NCBI GenBank assembly: GCA_030652255.1 | Contig: JAUSAZ010000009.1 | Span: forward strand, 1 to 41,386 | Source of the DNA: Myxococcales bacterium | GTDB taxonomy: Bacteria > Myxococcota_A > Polyangia > Polyangiales > Ga0077539 | Length of the DNA: 41,386 nucleotides | Direction: 5' to 3' | Shown here: one piece after another, positions 8,398-15,989 of the stretch | How positions within the stretch are numbered: position 1 is the first letter of the stretch | Layout of the letters: each line of letters opens with the position of its first letter | Position numbers and translations under genes: made by a program | Notes under the pieces: model-generated | The model's database searches: none | What the model was told of the DNA's origin: nothing | Seen by the model: only the letters and a program-made list of their open reading frames with translations

Positions 8398-10650
8398 ATG
8401 GGGTGGGCCGCCTCCTTCAACCGTCCGTCTCCCTGCAGGAGTCCTTTGGCCACCCACTCGTACACGATCGCCGCGATGGACTGCCCGTCCGAAGAGGCCG
8501 TGATCCGTCGCCGCGTCGGTGCCCTGCCCGGGGTCATGTCGCTGTCGTTCGACCTCCTGAACCAACGACTGACGGTGGACCACACCCTGCCCTCGGACGA
8601 GGCCATCGTGGCCGCCCTGACCGACGTGGGGATGCCCCCGTCGGGGGACGCCCCGAGGCCCCGGAGCGACGCGGCAGCGTGGGCCGCGGGCGCGGGGTGC
8701 GCCACCGACGGCACCGACGACGAGACACCCGCTGCTCAACCCACCGCGGCGCGGGTGATCGCCTCGCGCGGCGTGCTGGTCCGGCTGGGGGGCGCGGGCG
8801 CGCTCGCCTTCGGGGCCGAGGCGGTCGTCTGGGCGGGCGGGCGGGAGAACTCCGCCCTCGTCATCGCCATGGCGTTGGCGTCGATCGCGCTCGCCGGGCT
8901 GCCCACGCTCCGCAAGGGGCTGACGGCGCTGAGGACCCTCACGCTCAACATCAACCTGTTGATGAGCACCGCGGTGATCGGCGCGGCCGCCATTGGCCAG
9001 TGGCCCGAGGCCGCCGTGGTGGTGTTCCTGTTCGCCGTCGCCGAGCTCATCGAGGCCCACTCGCTGGAGCGCGCGCGCAACGCCGTCCGCTCGCTGATGA
9101 CCCTCAGCCCCGACACGGCCAGCGTGCGGCAGGAGGACGGCGCTTGGCGCGAGGTCGAGGCCGCGCGGGTCGCGACGGGCGCCGTGGTGCGCGTCCGCCC
9201 GGGCGAGCGGGTGCCGCTGGACGGCGTGGTCACCGCGGGGGCGTCCTCGGTCGATCAGGCGCCGATCACCGGGGAGAGCGCCGCGATCGCCAAAGGCGTA
9301 CGCGACGCGGTCTTCGCGGGATCGATCAACGGCGAGGGGCTGCTGGAGTTCCGCACGACGGGCGGCCGGGACGACACCACCCTCGCCCGCATCGTGCGCA
9401 GCGTGCAGGAGGCCCAGGCGCAGCGCGCCCCGGCCCAGCGCTTCGTGGACCGCTTCGCCCGGGTCTACACCCCCGCGGTCTTCGCGCTGGCGGCGCTCGT
9501 CGCGACCGTCCCCCCGTTCCTCTTCCACCAGCCCTTCCTGGCCTGGTTCAGCAAGGCACTGGTGCTGCTGGTGATCGCCTGCCCGTGCGCGCTCGTGATC
9601 TCCATCCCCGTCACGGTCGTCAGCGGCCTCGCCTCGGCGGCCCGGCGCGGGATCCTTGTGAAGGGCGGCGTCCACCTGGAGCAGGGCCGCAAGCTCGCGG
9701 TCGTGGCGCTCGACAAGACCGGCACGATCACCGAGGGCCGGCCCCGGCTCGTCGAGGTGGTGCCCCTGGTCGGCACGCGGGACGAGGTGCTGCGGCTCGC
9801 CGCGAGCCTCGACGCGGGCTCCGACCACCCCGTGGCGCGGGCCGTGACCGCGGCGTGGGAGGGGGCCCTGGAGCCCGTGGAGGCCTTCGCGGCCATCGCG
9901 GGGCGGGGCGTCCGCGGGCGCATCGGCGGCGAGGCCTACGCGCTCGGCAACCACCGCTTCACGGAAGAGGCGGGGGCGTGCGGCACGCGCGTCGAGGCCG
10001 CCCTTGAGGCCCAGGAGGCGCAGGGCCGGACCGCCGTCGTCCTCATGCGCGGACGGGAGGCACTGGCGGTGCTCGCCGTCGCCGACGCGCCCCGCGAGAC
10101 CAGCGTGGCGGCGCTGCGCGAGCTGCACGCGCTGGGCGTGCGGACGGTGATGCTGAGCGGCGACAACCAGGCCACCGCGACGGCGATCGCGCGCGCCGTG
10201 GGGATCGACGACGCCCGGGGGGAGCTGCTCCCGGAGGACAAGCTCGCCGCGATCGAGGCGCTGCTCGCAGCGCACGGGAGCGTCGGCATGGTCGGCGACG
10301 GGGTCAACGACGCGCCGGCGCTGGCCCGGGCCACGGTGGGGTTCGCGATGGGGGCGGCGGGCACGGACACGGCCATCGAGACCGCCGACGTCGCCTTCAT
10401 GCGCGACGACCTGCGGGCGCTGCCGGAGTTCATCCGCTTGAGCCGGCGCACCTCGGCAATCCTGACCCAGAACATCGTCATCGCCGTGGGCAGCAAGGCG
10501 GTGTTCTTCGTGCTGGCCCTCGTGGGCGCGGCGACGATGTGGATGGCCGTGCTCGCCGACGTGGGCGCGACGCTGGTCGTGGTTGCCAACGGGCTGCGCC
10601 TGATGACCGCGGCCGCACCAGCGCACGGGGGGACACGCGAGGCGCCCTGA
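8398..10650 (+). CDS. cadA: Heavy-metal P1B-type ATPase (Zn/Cd/Pb exporter)
   Basis: Inner-membrane ATPase exporting divalent soft metals from the cytoplasm, 750 residues. An N-terminal HMA domain carries MDCPSEE (Cys29, followed by Glu rather than a second Cys), a variant common in Zn/Cd/Pb pumps. Then come paired TM helices, the actuator loop PITGES, the metal-binding CPC in TM6 (Cys395-Pro-Cys397), the phosphorylated Asp439 in DKTGT, SDHPVA (HP locus) and GDGVNDAPA (about residues 633-641). The final helix has VLADVGATLVVVANGLRL, as in ZntA/CadA. ATG 8398 lacks a clear Shine-Dalgarno. A TTG at 8446 with AGGAG (8437-8441) would start the protein just before the HMA strand and may be the true start. 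It is divergent from the CadC-like regulator and shares its operator. Confidence 0.93.
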   Translation: MGWAASFNRPSPCRSPLATHSYTIAAMDCPSEEAVIRRRVGALPGVMSLSFDLLNQRLTVDHTLPSDEAIVAALTDVGMPPSGDAPRPRSDAAAWAAGAGCATDGTDDETPAAQPTAARVIASRGVLVRLGGAGALAFGAEAVVWAGGRENSALVIAMALASIALAGLPTLRKGLTALRTLTLNINLLMSTAVIGAAAIGQWPEAAVVVFLFAVAELIEAHSLERARNAVRSLMTLSPDTASVRQEDGAWREVEAARVATGAVVRVRPGERVPLDGVVTAGASSVDQAPITGESAAIAKGVRDAVFAGSINGEGLLEFRTTGGRDDTTLARIVRSVQEAQAQRAPAQRFVDRFARVYTPAVFALAALVATVPPFLFHQPFLAWFSKALVLLVIACPCALVISIPVTVVSGLASAARRGILVKGGVHLEQGRKLAVVALDKTGTITEGRPRLVEVVPLVGTRDEVLRLAASLDAGSDHPVARAVTAAWEGALEPVEAFAAIAGRGVRGRIGGEAYALGNHRFTEEAGACGTRVEAALEAQEAQGRTAVVLMRGREALAVLAVADAPRETSVAALRELHALGVRTVMLSGDNQATATAIARAVGIDDARGELLPEDKLAAIEALLAAHGSVGMVGDGVNDAPALARATVGFAMGAAGTDTAIETADVAFMRDDLRALPEFIRLSRRTSAILTQNIVIAVGSKAVFFVLALVGAATMWMAVLADVGATLVVVANGLRLMTAAAPAHGGTREAP

Positions 10651-10713
10651 TCGGCGGGGTGGCGTGGGGCTTCGGGCTCGCGCGAACCCAGGTTGGCGGG
10701 CGCCTTGTGCATC

Positions 10714-10743
10714 TTGACCTCCGCCACCGGGCGTCGTCAGGAT
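10714..10743 (+). promoter_or_regulatory. Possible promoter for the DUF3703 gene
   Basis: TTGACC (10714-10719) and CAGGAT (10738-10743) are spaced by 18 bases just before the ATG at 10751. The leader would be almost absent. The match to the -10 consensus is modest, and read-through from the ATPase gene 100 bases upstream is equally likely. Confidence 0.3.
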
Positions 10744-10750
10744 CCGGTGC

Positions 10751-11119
10751 ATGGGCTCCTTCGCTCACAACATCCGTCCGCACGTTGACGCCGAACTTCG
10801 GGCCGCAGACGAGGCGGAGGCGCGGGGTCAACCCGACGCGGCGTTCACCCACCTCGAGCGGGCGCATGTGCTCGGGCAGGCCTCGACGGTCGAGCACGTC
10901 CGCGTCCACTGGCGCATGCTCCTCTGGGGCCTGCGACGCCGGGACGTCCGAGAGTGTGTGGGGCAGGTGATCCGCATCGGCGGCGCTGCGACGAAGACCG
11001 TGTTCGGTCGGGTGCCGCGCGGCAACACGGGCGGCTCCAACGTGAGCCCGTTCGCGCCCATGCCCATTCCGCCCGACCTCGACGAGCGCATCCGCGAGGC
11101 GCGCGCATCGGCCGGCTGA
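10751..11119 (+). CDS. DUF3703 family protein
   Basis: A 122-residue cytoplasmic protein that I recognise as the DUF3703 family by its highly conserved blocks HLERAHVLGQ, HVRVHWRML and the near-invariant ATKTVFGRVPRGNTGG followed by NVSPFAPMPIPPDL. It has no signal peptide or TM helix and looks mostly helical. The biochemical role of the family is not established; it is often found beside metal-resistance genes, and here it follows the Zn/Cd ATPase by 100 bases on the same strand. The start at ATG 10751 places the conserved N terminus correctly. Family assignment is strong; function is open. Confidence 0.88.
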   Translation: MGSFAHNIRPHVDAELRAADEAEARGQPDAAFTHLERAHVLGQASTVEHVRVHWRMLLWGLRRRDVRECVGQVIRIGGAATKTVFGRVPRGNTGGSNVSPFAPMPIPPDLDERIREARASAG

Positions 11120-11251
11120 TCGAGATAGCCCCTTCCGCCGTCCCAGCGTCTCACACTTGACGGGGTCAGCTGGTCCTCGTGGGCCATCACCGCGGCCGCG
11201 AGCCGTGTGCATTCCAGGCGCAGGTGGAGGCCGCGATGCGATCGTCGCGCT

Positions 11252-11269
11252 GACCGCCGCGCGGCGGTC
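11252..11269. terminator. Perfect 18-bp palindrome downstream of the TlpA-like gene
   Basis: GACCGCCGC/GCGGCGGTC forms a perfect palindrome 60 bases past the stop of the minus-strand lipoprotein gene ending at 11329. There is no T-tract. It could be a terminator-like hairpin or a dyad-protein site. The rest of 11120-11328 shows nothing I can support. Confidence 0.3.
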
Positions 11270-11328
11270 GCAGGATGGAAGTCAGCTCACGTCGGACGCG
11301 GTGGCGGAGAGACCGGCGCCTGGAGCGC

Positions 11329-12012
11329 CTACTCGTTGGCGGGGCAGTTGGGGTAGCGGGGGTCGGCGAGCACCTCGTCGATGGCGGCGCGGATCGAGGT
11401 GAGGCCGGTCTCGGAGCCGTATTGGCGCCAGCGGATGCGGCCGCAGCGGTCGATGATGACGTTGGCCGGGAAGGCGGTCATCGGGACAAAGGGCTGCGTG
11501 ATGAACATGGGGTCCATCAGCTCGGGGAAGGTGATGCCGTAGCGCGAAACCCAGCTGCGGCAGGTGGCCGGGCTGATGGCCGAGCCATCGGTGTTCTGCA
11601 CGAGGAGCTGAACAACGCGCACGCCGCGGTCGGCGTAGGGGTCGATGATCTGCGCCTGGATCTGTGCGGCCTCACGCTGACAGGGCACACACCAGGCCGC
11701 GGCGATGACGAGCACCGTGAGCTGGCTCGTGAAGAAGTCAGGGCCGTCGAAGCGCCACTGGGCCTCGTCGCCTTCGCGATTGCACGCGGTGAGGGTGAAG
11801 GGGCGGAAGAGCCGGCCCACGCTGGAGCCGTACGGGCCCGCGGGGTAGGTCTCCGCCGGGGCCGCGCCGGTGTCGATCGGGGTGGCGCCCACGTCCGTGA
11901 CGCCGGAGCCGGCATCGACACCCGCATCGGCCGTCGGCGTCGCGCCGACAGCGCCACCTCCGCCACAGCCGGCCAGGGCAGAGAGGGCGAGAACGTACGC
12001 GAGAGTCTTCAT
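11329..12012 (-). CDS. TlpA-like thioredoxin-fold lipoprotein
   Basis: A 227-residue exported lipoprotein (lipobox ALAGC, Cys16), a linker rich in Ala, Asp and Thr, then a thioredoxin-like domain. The redox motif WCVPC (Trp107-Cys108-Val-Pro-Cys111) follows a hydrophobic strand LTVLVIAAA, as in TlpA/ResA/AhpC-TSA proteins. The cis-proline region is probably TAFPANVIID. Two further cysteines (TACNRE, ATCRSW) and one in RCGRIRW are present. Members of this family reduce periplasmic disulfides or serve cytochrome c maturation. The ATG at 12012 has AGGAAG at good spacing. Immediately upstream on the same strand lies a wrecked di-heme cytochrome peroxidase gene, suggesting the two were once an operon. 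Partner and substrate are unknown. Confidence 0.85.
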   Translation of the reverse strand: MKTLAYVLALSALAGCGGGGAVGATPTADAGVDAGSGVTDVGATPIDTGAAPAETYPAGPYGSSVGRLFRPFTLTACNREGDEAQWRFDGPDFFTSQLTVLVIAAAWCVPCQREAAQIQAQIIDPYADRGVRVVQLLVQNTDGSAISPATCRSWVSRYGITFPELMDPMFITQPFVPMTAFPANVIIDRCGRIRWRQYGSETGLTSIRAAIDEVLADPRYPNCPANE

Positions 12013-12102
12013 GGTCTTCCTCGGGTGAGTAGGGACGCGCATGGAGGATGAGGGGCCGACGGGGAGGGGCACGTCTCCCTACCGGGCGTGATCCCCCATC
12101 CT

Positions 12103-12530
12103 TTACTCCGGGTTGAGGGCTTCGAGAAAGGCCACCACCGCCTCGACCTCCTCGTCGGTCACGGTGTGCCGCAGGAGCAGGTCCGGGTCGATGGTGCTCC
12201 GTCCCACATCTGTCAGGCGGAGTGCGCCGCGTAGAGGATCGATGGCGTGTTGCGGGTGCCGCGCCCGAGGGCCTGCGCGACCGGCTGCCTGTCGGCAGAG
12301 GAGCGCGCCGGGTCGTGGCAGGGACCAGCTCGACCTCGGGCGGGACGCTGCCCCCCGGAGGTATCGAAGCGCACATCACCGATGGTGCCGCCCGCGCTGC
12401 AACCGGGGTCCACAGTCAGCACCGAGGAGCCCGCGGGAGAGGGTTGGAGATCGGCGAACTCGTGGGTCGTGACGACGGATCCACGCGTCGCGACACGCTC
12501 CTCCGATAGCGGAGTGAAGTGGCACGCGGC
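12103..12530 (-). pseudogene. Broken di-heme cytochrome c peroxidase (MauG/CCP-like)
   Basis: The minus strand reads GPCHDPARSSADRQPVAQ and GRGTRNTPSILYAAHS, then stops. In another frame it resumes with TDVGRSTIDPDLLLRHTVTD and EEVEAVVAFLEALNPE before TAA at 12105-12103. These match the first heme region (CASCHDP...FADGRPVA...RRNTPSLL) and the extreme C terminus (TDEEVxALVAFLEAL) of MauG/cytochrome c peroxidases. The roughly 200 residues between, including the second heme, are missing. One cysteine of the CxxCH motif is changed (GPCHDP). Upstream (to about 12530) the frame stays open with SVVTTHEFADLQP and LTVDPGCSAGGTIGDVRFD, which I cannot assign. An internal deletion plus frameshift explains the structure. 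Confidence 0.6.
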
Positions 12531-12616
12531 CGCGCCATCCGACGCCGTCCGACGCCGCGAGGCTGACCCGACCGGCGGACGCAGCGGCTCACCTTCCGAG
12601 AGAGCAGGGGCATGTT

Positions 12617-13060
12617 CTATGGGAGACGCGCTCCGGCCGCATCGCTCAGGGCCTGAAGCACCGTCGCAAGGTTCACGATGGCCATCGCCACGTCGGGGTG
12701 GGCGGGGTGGGCCTCGTGGATGCGTAGCGCATACTCTATCAGGGGGCGCGCGTCGGCTGCGTTACCCAGAGTGTGGAGCGCTGCTGCCGCGAGATTCAGG
12801 AGGACCGTCGCCACGGTGGGATGGTCGGGGTCGAGCGAGGCCTCGTGGATCCGCAGCGCGCGTTCCAGCAGCGAGCACGTCCTGGCCGCACGCATCGCCC
12901 AGGGCCTCGACCACCATCGCCAGGTTCGAGAGGCGTATCGACACCGACGGGTGGTCGGGGCCGAGCGCGACCTTGCCGATGCGCAGCGCCCGCTCCAGCA
13001 GCGGGCCTTGGCGCGACAACAACTTTTCGTTCTGGTCGGCGGCCGGGTCTGGCGGCATCG
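12617..13060 (-). pseudogene. Frameshifted tetratricopeptide (NB-ARC/kinesin-light-chain type) fragment
   Basis: Three 42-residue TPR units are readable on the minus strand: LLERALRIGKVALGPDHPSV, LLERALRIHEASLDPDHPTV and LIEYALRIHEAHPAHPDVAM, each followed by a xxLxNLAxxxxxLGDA helix. The first unit is in one frame and the other two in another, joined near 12890-12900 where GDA should continue into ARxLLERAL, so a single indel has split the gene. No N-terminal effector or NTPase domain remains. It is part of the decayed zone between the peroxidase remnant and the XRE gene. The region 12531-12616 shows nothing further. Confidence 0.6.
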
Positions 13061-13061
13061 C

Positions 13062-13466
13062 CTAAGTGGCCCTGTGGTTCCCTTCGGACTCGTCGTCGGG
13101 CGCCCTTATCTCTGCGACGCCCTCCCCGATGACCTCATCGGGAGCAGAGTTCTCGTCTTCTACAATCTCGACGGCGTGGTTTGGGGCAGCGCTGACCTCT
13201 GCTGGGGCCAAGATCGTGTGGGCATCGACGCCGAACCCCGCCGCGAGGCGGGCAAGGGTCGCGAACGTAAGGTTCACCCGGCCGCCTTCAATCCGCTGGT
13301 ACTGCTGCATCAGCATGCCGCAGCGCGCGCCGGCCTCCTCCTGGGTCCAGCGGCGTTCGTTCCGGAGGACTCGGAGGTTCCGCGCCGCTCGAGCGACCAG
13401 CGAGAGGTACGCGGCGCTTTCGTAGTGGGGGACGCGCTTTTCGCGGCGCGGTCGCGGTGTAGCCAT
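13062..13466 (-). CDS. XRE-family helix-turn-helix regulator
   Basis: A 134-residue cytoplasmic DNA-binding protein with a Cro/C1-type HTH: NLRVLRNERRWTQEEAGARC, then MLMQQYQRIEGGRVNLT and FATLARLAAGFGVDAHTIL. It has an Arg/Lys-rich N terminus and a long acidic tail (EIVEDENSAPDEV...) without a recognised domain. ATG 13466 is preferred; a GTG at 13478 would add four residues. It is not clearly paired with a toxin or phage gene, since the next minus-strand frame downstream is the broken TPR gene. Its target is unknown; single-domain XRE proteins on islands often regulate the element or a toxin. Confidence 0.75.
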   Translation of the reverse strand: MATPRPRREKRVPHYESAAYLSLVARAARNLRVLRNERRWTQEEAGARCGMLMQQYQRIEGGRVNLTFATLARLAAGFGVDAHTILAPAEVSAAPNHAVEIVEDENSAPDEVIGEGVAEIRAPDDESEGNHRAT

Positions 13467-13562
13467 CGACGCCACCACGAGGGCAGGTCGGCGCTGGCCT
13501 CCACAACGCTAGCGTTGTATCCCTGCCCGTGGCGTCGAGTGCCGTCTGTGATGGAGGACATG

Positions 13563-14339
13563 ATGGGGCGATCTGGGTGGCGCGCTGGTGGAGTTCTGCT
13601 GCTGGTGATGCTGGGCAGCTGTGGTGACGAAGGCGAGCTGGCGGACCCGTGTGGCGCCCGTACCTGCGGGTTCGACCAGGCGAATCATTGGTGCGGCGAT
13701 TGCTTAGCCAACAGCCTGTGCGATTCCGCGGGTGCCTGCCAACCGCGGTGCAGTCCGAGCGCGCCGACGGGCATGTGCTCGTACGGGCAGACCTGCGTGT
13801 CCGGGGCTTGCTGCCTCGACCGGCACGTTTGCGGCAGCGCCTGTTGCGCCGCCGACTCCTCCTGTGGGCGAGACAGGCTCGGGCGTCAGGTCTGTCAGCG
13901 GCGGTGTCAGACCAACCTCGACTGCCCAGGCGAGGTAGGGCATCGCTGCTGCAATGCCATCACAGACGGCAGCGGGCGACCGATCCTCGAGTTCGGCCTG
14001 TGCAGCATCGACCCGCCCGGTGACGCGCGGTGTCGCTGCGCGATGAACACGGACTGCAGTTCGCGCTCGTGTACGCCGCAAATCGGCGCCGCCGCAGATG
14101 CGAGCGTGTTCCCAATCGCGCCCCTCGTCTGCTCGACCCCGGCGTGCAGGCCGTACGGGCAGTGCCCCGGCGTAGGCATGTGCCCAGCGGGCTACTGCAA
14201 TCTCTGCGACGCCGCGGGGAACTGCTACTGCGCGCAGACGTGCGCGTCCGACGGCGACTGTCACGGCGCTCGCTGCACAACGTTTGCGCGCAGCGCCGGC
14301 AGTTGCCCCGCGACGCAGACCGCCTGCGCGCCCCGTTGA
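13563..14339 (+). CDS. Cysteine-rich secreted lipoprotein
   Basis: A 258-residue exported protein with lipobox MLGSC (Cys20). The mature chain holds more than 35 cysteines in short spaced clusters (CGARTCGFDQ, WCGDCLANSLC, CSYGQTCVSGACC, CGSACCAADSSC, CRCAMNTDCSSRSC, CNLCDAAGNCYCAQTC). Such Cys-knot, EGF-like arrays are typical of myxobacterial surface lipoproteins. GGAGG (13553-13557) selects ATG 13563, or 13560, over the in-frame ATG at 13551. No enzymatic motif is visible. It stands alone between the XRE gene and an IS21 remnant. Function is unknown; surface adhesion or a structural role is inference. Confidence 0.75.
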   Translation: MGRSGWRAGGVLLLVMLGSCGDEGELADPCGARTCGFDQANHWCGDCLANSLCDSAGACQPRCSPSAPTGMCSYGQTCVSGACCLDRHVCGSACCAADSSCGRDRLGRQVCQRRCQTNLDCPGEVGHRCCNAITDGSGRPILEFGLCSIDPPGDARCRCAMNTDCSSRSCTPQIGAAADASVFPIAPLVCSTPACRPYGQCPGVGMCPAGYCNLCDAAGNCYCAQTCASDGDCHGARCTTFARSAGSCPATQTACAPR

Positions 14340-14399
14340 GTTCGGCACTGCGGCTCAGTAGCTCGCGTACCGACGCACGATGCTGTTGGCGCACAATAA

Positions 14400-15093
14400 G
14401 TGTCCGAATGTATCCGGACCGCGACCGCAACGCCCCCGCGGGCCGTGACCGCGACCTTCACCGGCGACGTCCCGACCTTGGCGAGCGTGACCCACGCCCC
14501 GGGCGCAACCTTCGACCTGCGTCGGCAGTCCGAGCAACAGCGCGGGCTGTTCGCACCGATGCCCGACCAACCCGAGATAATGCTCCTTCTGGCCTCCCTG
14601 CGGACGTACCTCGAAGGCGACGAGGCCTTCCTGGCGCGCACCATGTCGATAGCCTTCGGGCCACGCGCCTGCCAGCAGGGCCTGTCGGTGCGCTACGCCC
14701 GCTGCGTCGATCTGATCGACGACCTGTACGCGGGCCTCGCGAACGGCAGCTACCACGCGCAGCTCAAGCGCTGGTGCGCAACGCTGCTCATCATCGACGA
14801 CGTGGGCCTCGGGCAGGTCAAGAAGCGCGAGGACGAGCCGACGGCGGCGCACACGCTCTACAACCTGCTCGACCGACGGCACACGCACGCGGCGACGGCC
14901 ATCACCTCGAACATCAAGCTCAGCGCCGGGGCCGCTACCTCGGCGACCCGACGGTGGCGGCGGCGATCCTCGACCGGCTCTCGATGCGGGCGCTGCGGCT
15001 CGACATCGACGGGCGGCGCTACCGCCAGCACGTCGGGCAGGAGCGCGCGCGCAAGCACGACCACACCCGCCGACGACACCACCGACCCGTAGC
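14400..15093 (+). pseudogene. Degenerate IS21-family helper ATPase (istB)
   Basis: Reads RACQQGLSVRYARCVDLIDD, then LKRWCATLLIIDDVGLG (Walker B), AAHTLYNLLDRRHTHAATAI and TSNIKLS. The frame then shifts near 14930 and continues in another as YLGDPTVAAAILDRLSMRAL and RLDIDGRRYRQHVG. These match IstB blocks (LLIIDDFGL, LLxxRYExxSTIITSN, LGDPxLAxAxLDRLxHxxxxxxIxGxSYR). The Walker A segment that should precede the first block is replaced by unrelated residues. So the gene has lost its P-loop and its frame. No istA transposase is visible nearby. It is a transposon scar within the island. Confidence 0.65.
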
Positions 15094-15432
15094 GGGTCGG
15101 CGAAGCAACTTCAGACAGCAAATACGCAAGAGCGCGTGGGCGCGACATGCCTCGGGCGCAGCGGCGTCGGGGGCAAGGTCGCGCCGCGCGCAGCGCTCAC
15201 GACGTGACCCGGGGTGGGTCACGCTTTGGGCGCCGCCAAAGGGTAGGTCCCTCGTTCTCCGCCCGGCAACCCATGGCGGGCGCTCGCGCCGCCCCTCGAC
15301 AGCCTCGCCCCGCGCGCCCGACGCCCCCCGCATGGGCGCCCCCCGCCGCCGCCGTCGCCGCCGACCGTACGTTGAGACCGGATGACGCCAAGCGCTTCTT
15401 CCTCGACAGAATGTGGGTAGCAGCACGAGCGG

Positions 15433-15834
15433 CTAGCCTCGGCTGGGTAGCTCCCTAGGTCGCCATCCGAACCTGAGGCCCAACAATTTCGAGAGGTTGC
15501 AGGTCGCCATCTCTGGTCGCCATCTTCTGGTCGCCATCTCTGGTCGCCACCCAGGGAGGATGGCGACCACAACTAGCTTCCATCTGGCGGCCACCTCGTG
15601 GCCACCCAGATCGCCGACCAGAAAGTCGCTACACACCTCGGCGAAGTCGGCTTCCCGTTTGGTGAAGACGTTGGCGACAACCGCGGCCCGGAGAATGGTA
15701 CCGCTCCTCACGAAGACGAGGGCATGGCCGCCGTGCTCAACGTCGCGGAGCCGAGACAGGCATCGACCCAGGCGGTCGGCCGTGCCGCGAGCGTGCCGCG
15801 GACCCGGCGCGAAGACCTTCAACGCCTCCCGCAA
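15433..15834 (-). CDS. Small reading frame ending in repeat copy A (unrecognised)
   Basis: A 133-residue minus-strand frame with no recognised domain. The middle reads VVANVFTKREADFAEV, and the C terminus is translated repeat: AILPGWRPEMATRRWRPEMA. A second minus-strand frame 2.5 kb away (17982-18452) has VVTSLFALRDAGFAEPAEG at the same place and also ends in AILPRWRPEVA, so the two look like diverged paralogs. The only start is TTG at 15834, and a stop lies a few codons upstream, so this copy may be 5'-truncated. Both copies read away from the ATPase gene boundaries in the same direction. It may be a real small gene, a pseudogene or a repeat-borne frame. Confidence 0.35.
   Translation of the reverse strand: MREALKVFAPGPRHARGTADRLGRCLSRLRDVEHGGHALVFVRSGTILRAAVVANVFTKREADFAEVCSDFLVGDLGGHEVAARWKLVVVAILPGWRPEMATRRWRPEMATCNLSKLLGLRFGWRPRELPSRG
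15441..15606. repeat. Repeat copy A (GGTCGCCATC-rich, hairpin-forming)
   Basis: Contains TGGTCGCCATC at 15514-15524 and 15528-15538, a further TGGTCGCCAC at 15541, and the inverse GATGGCGACCA at 15559-15569, so alternative stem-loops can form. The flank ACAATTTCGAGAGGTTGCAG is matched by CAATTTCAATAGGTTGCAG in copy B (17936-18100). The copies align along about 150 bases in the same orientation and bracket the ATPase gene. Confidence 0.7.
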
Positions 15835-15989
15835 GCGGGGTACTTCGTCGGAGGCTCACGCTGCAGTCGCCGGGGAGGTCCCCGATGTGCTGAGCGACAA
15901 CGACATCGCGAGGCAATGCGGCCCCTCGGACACACCGGTCGGTGTCGGCGCCCTTGGCGCCGAGGCGCGTGGGCTATGCTGCGGCGGCG

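Larger units (their letters stand above)
15094..15989. other. Gene-poor stretch with repeat copy A
   Basis: About 900 bases without a secure gene. 15094-15440 is GC-rich sequence in which I see nothing supportable. 15441-15606 holds repeat copy A. 15433-15834 holds a doubtful minus-strand frame described separately. The last 150 bases lead into the ATPase gene at 15990 with no clear promoter. Confidence 0.6.

Noticed and set aside
7912..10752. Very long minus-strand open frame continuing upstream of the CzcB-type gene
   Set aside because: It is antisense to the P-type ATPase and regulator; composition is Arg/Gly/His-rich shadow, and the signal peptide and ATGA overlap fix the start at 7911.
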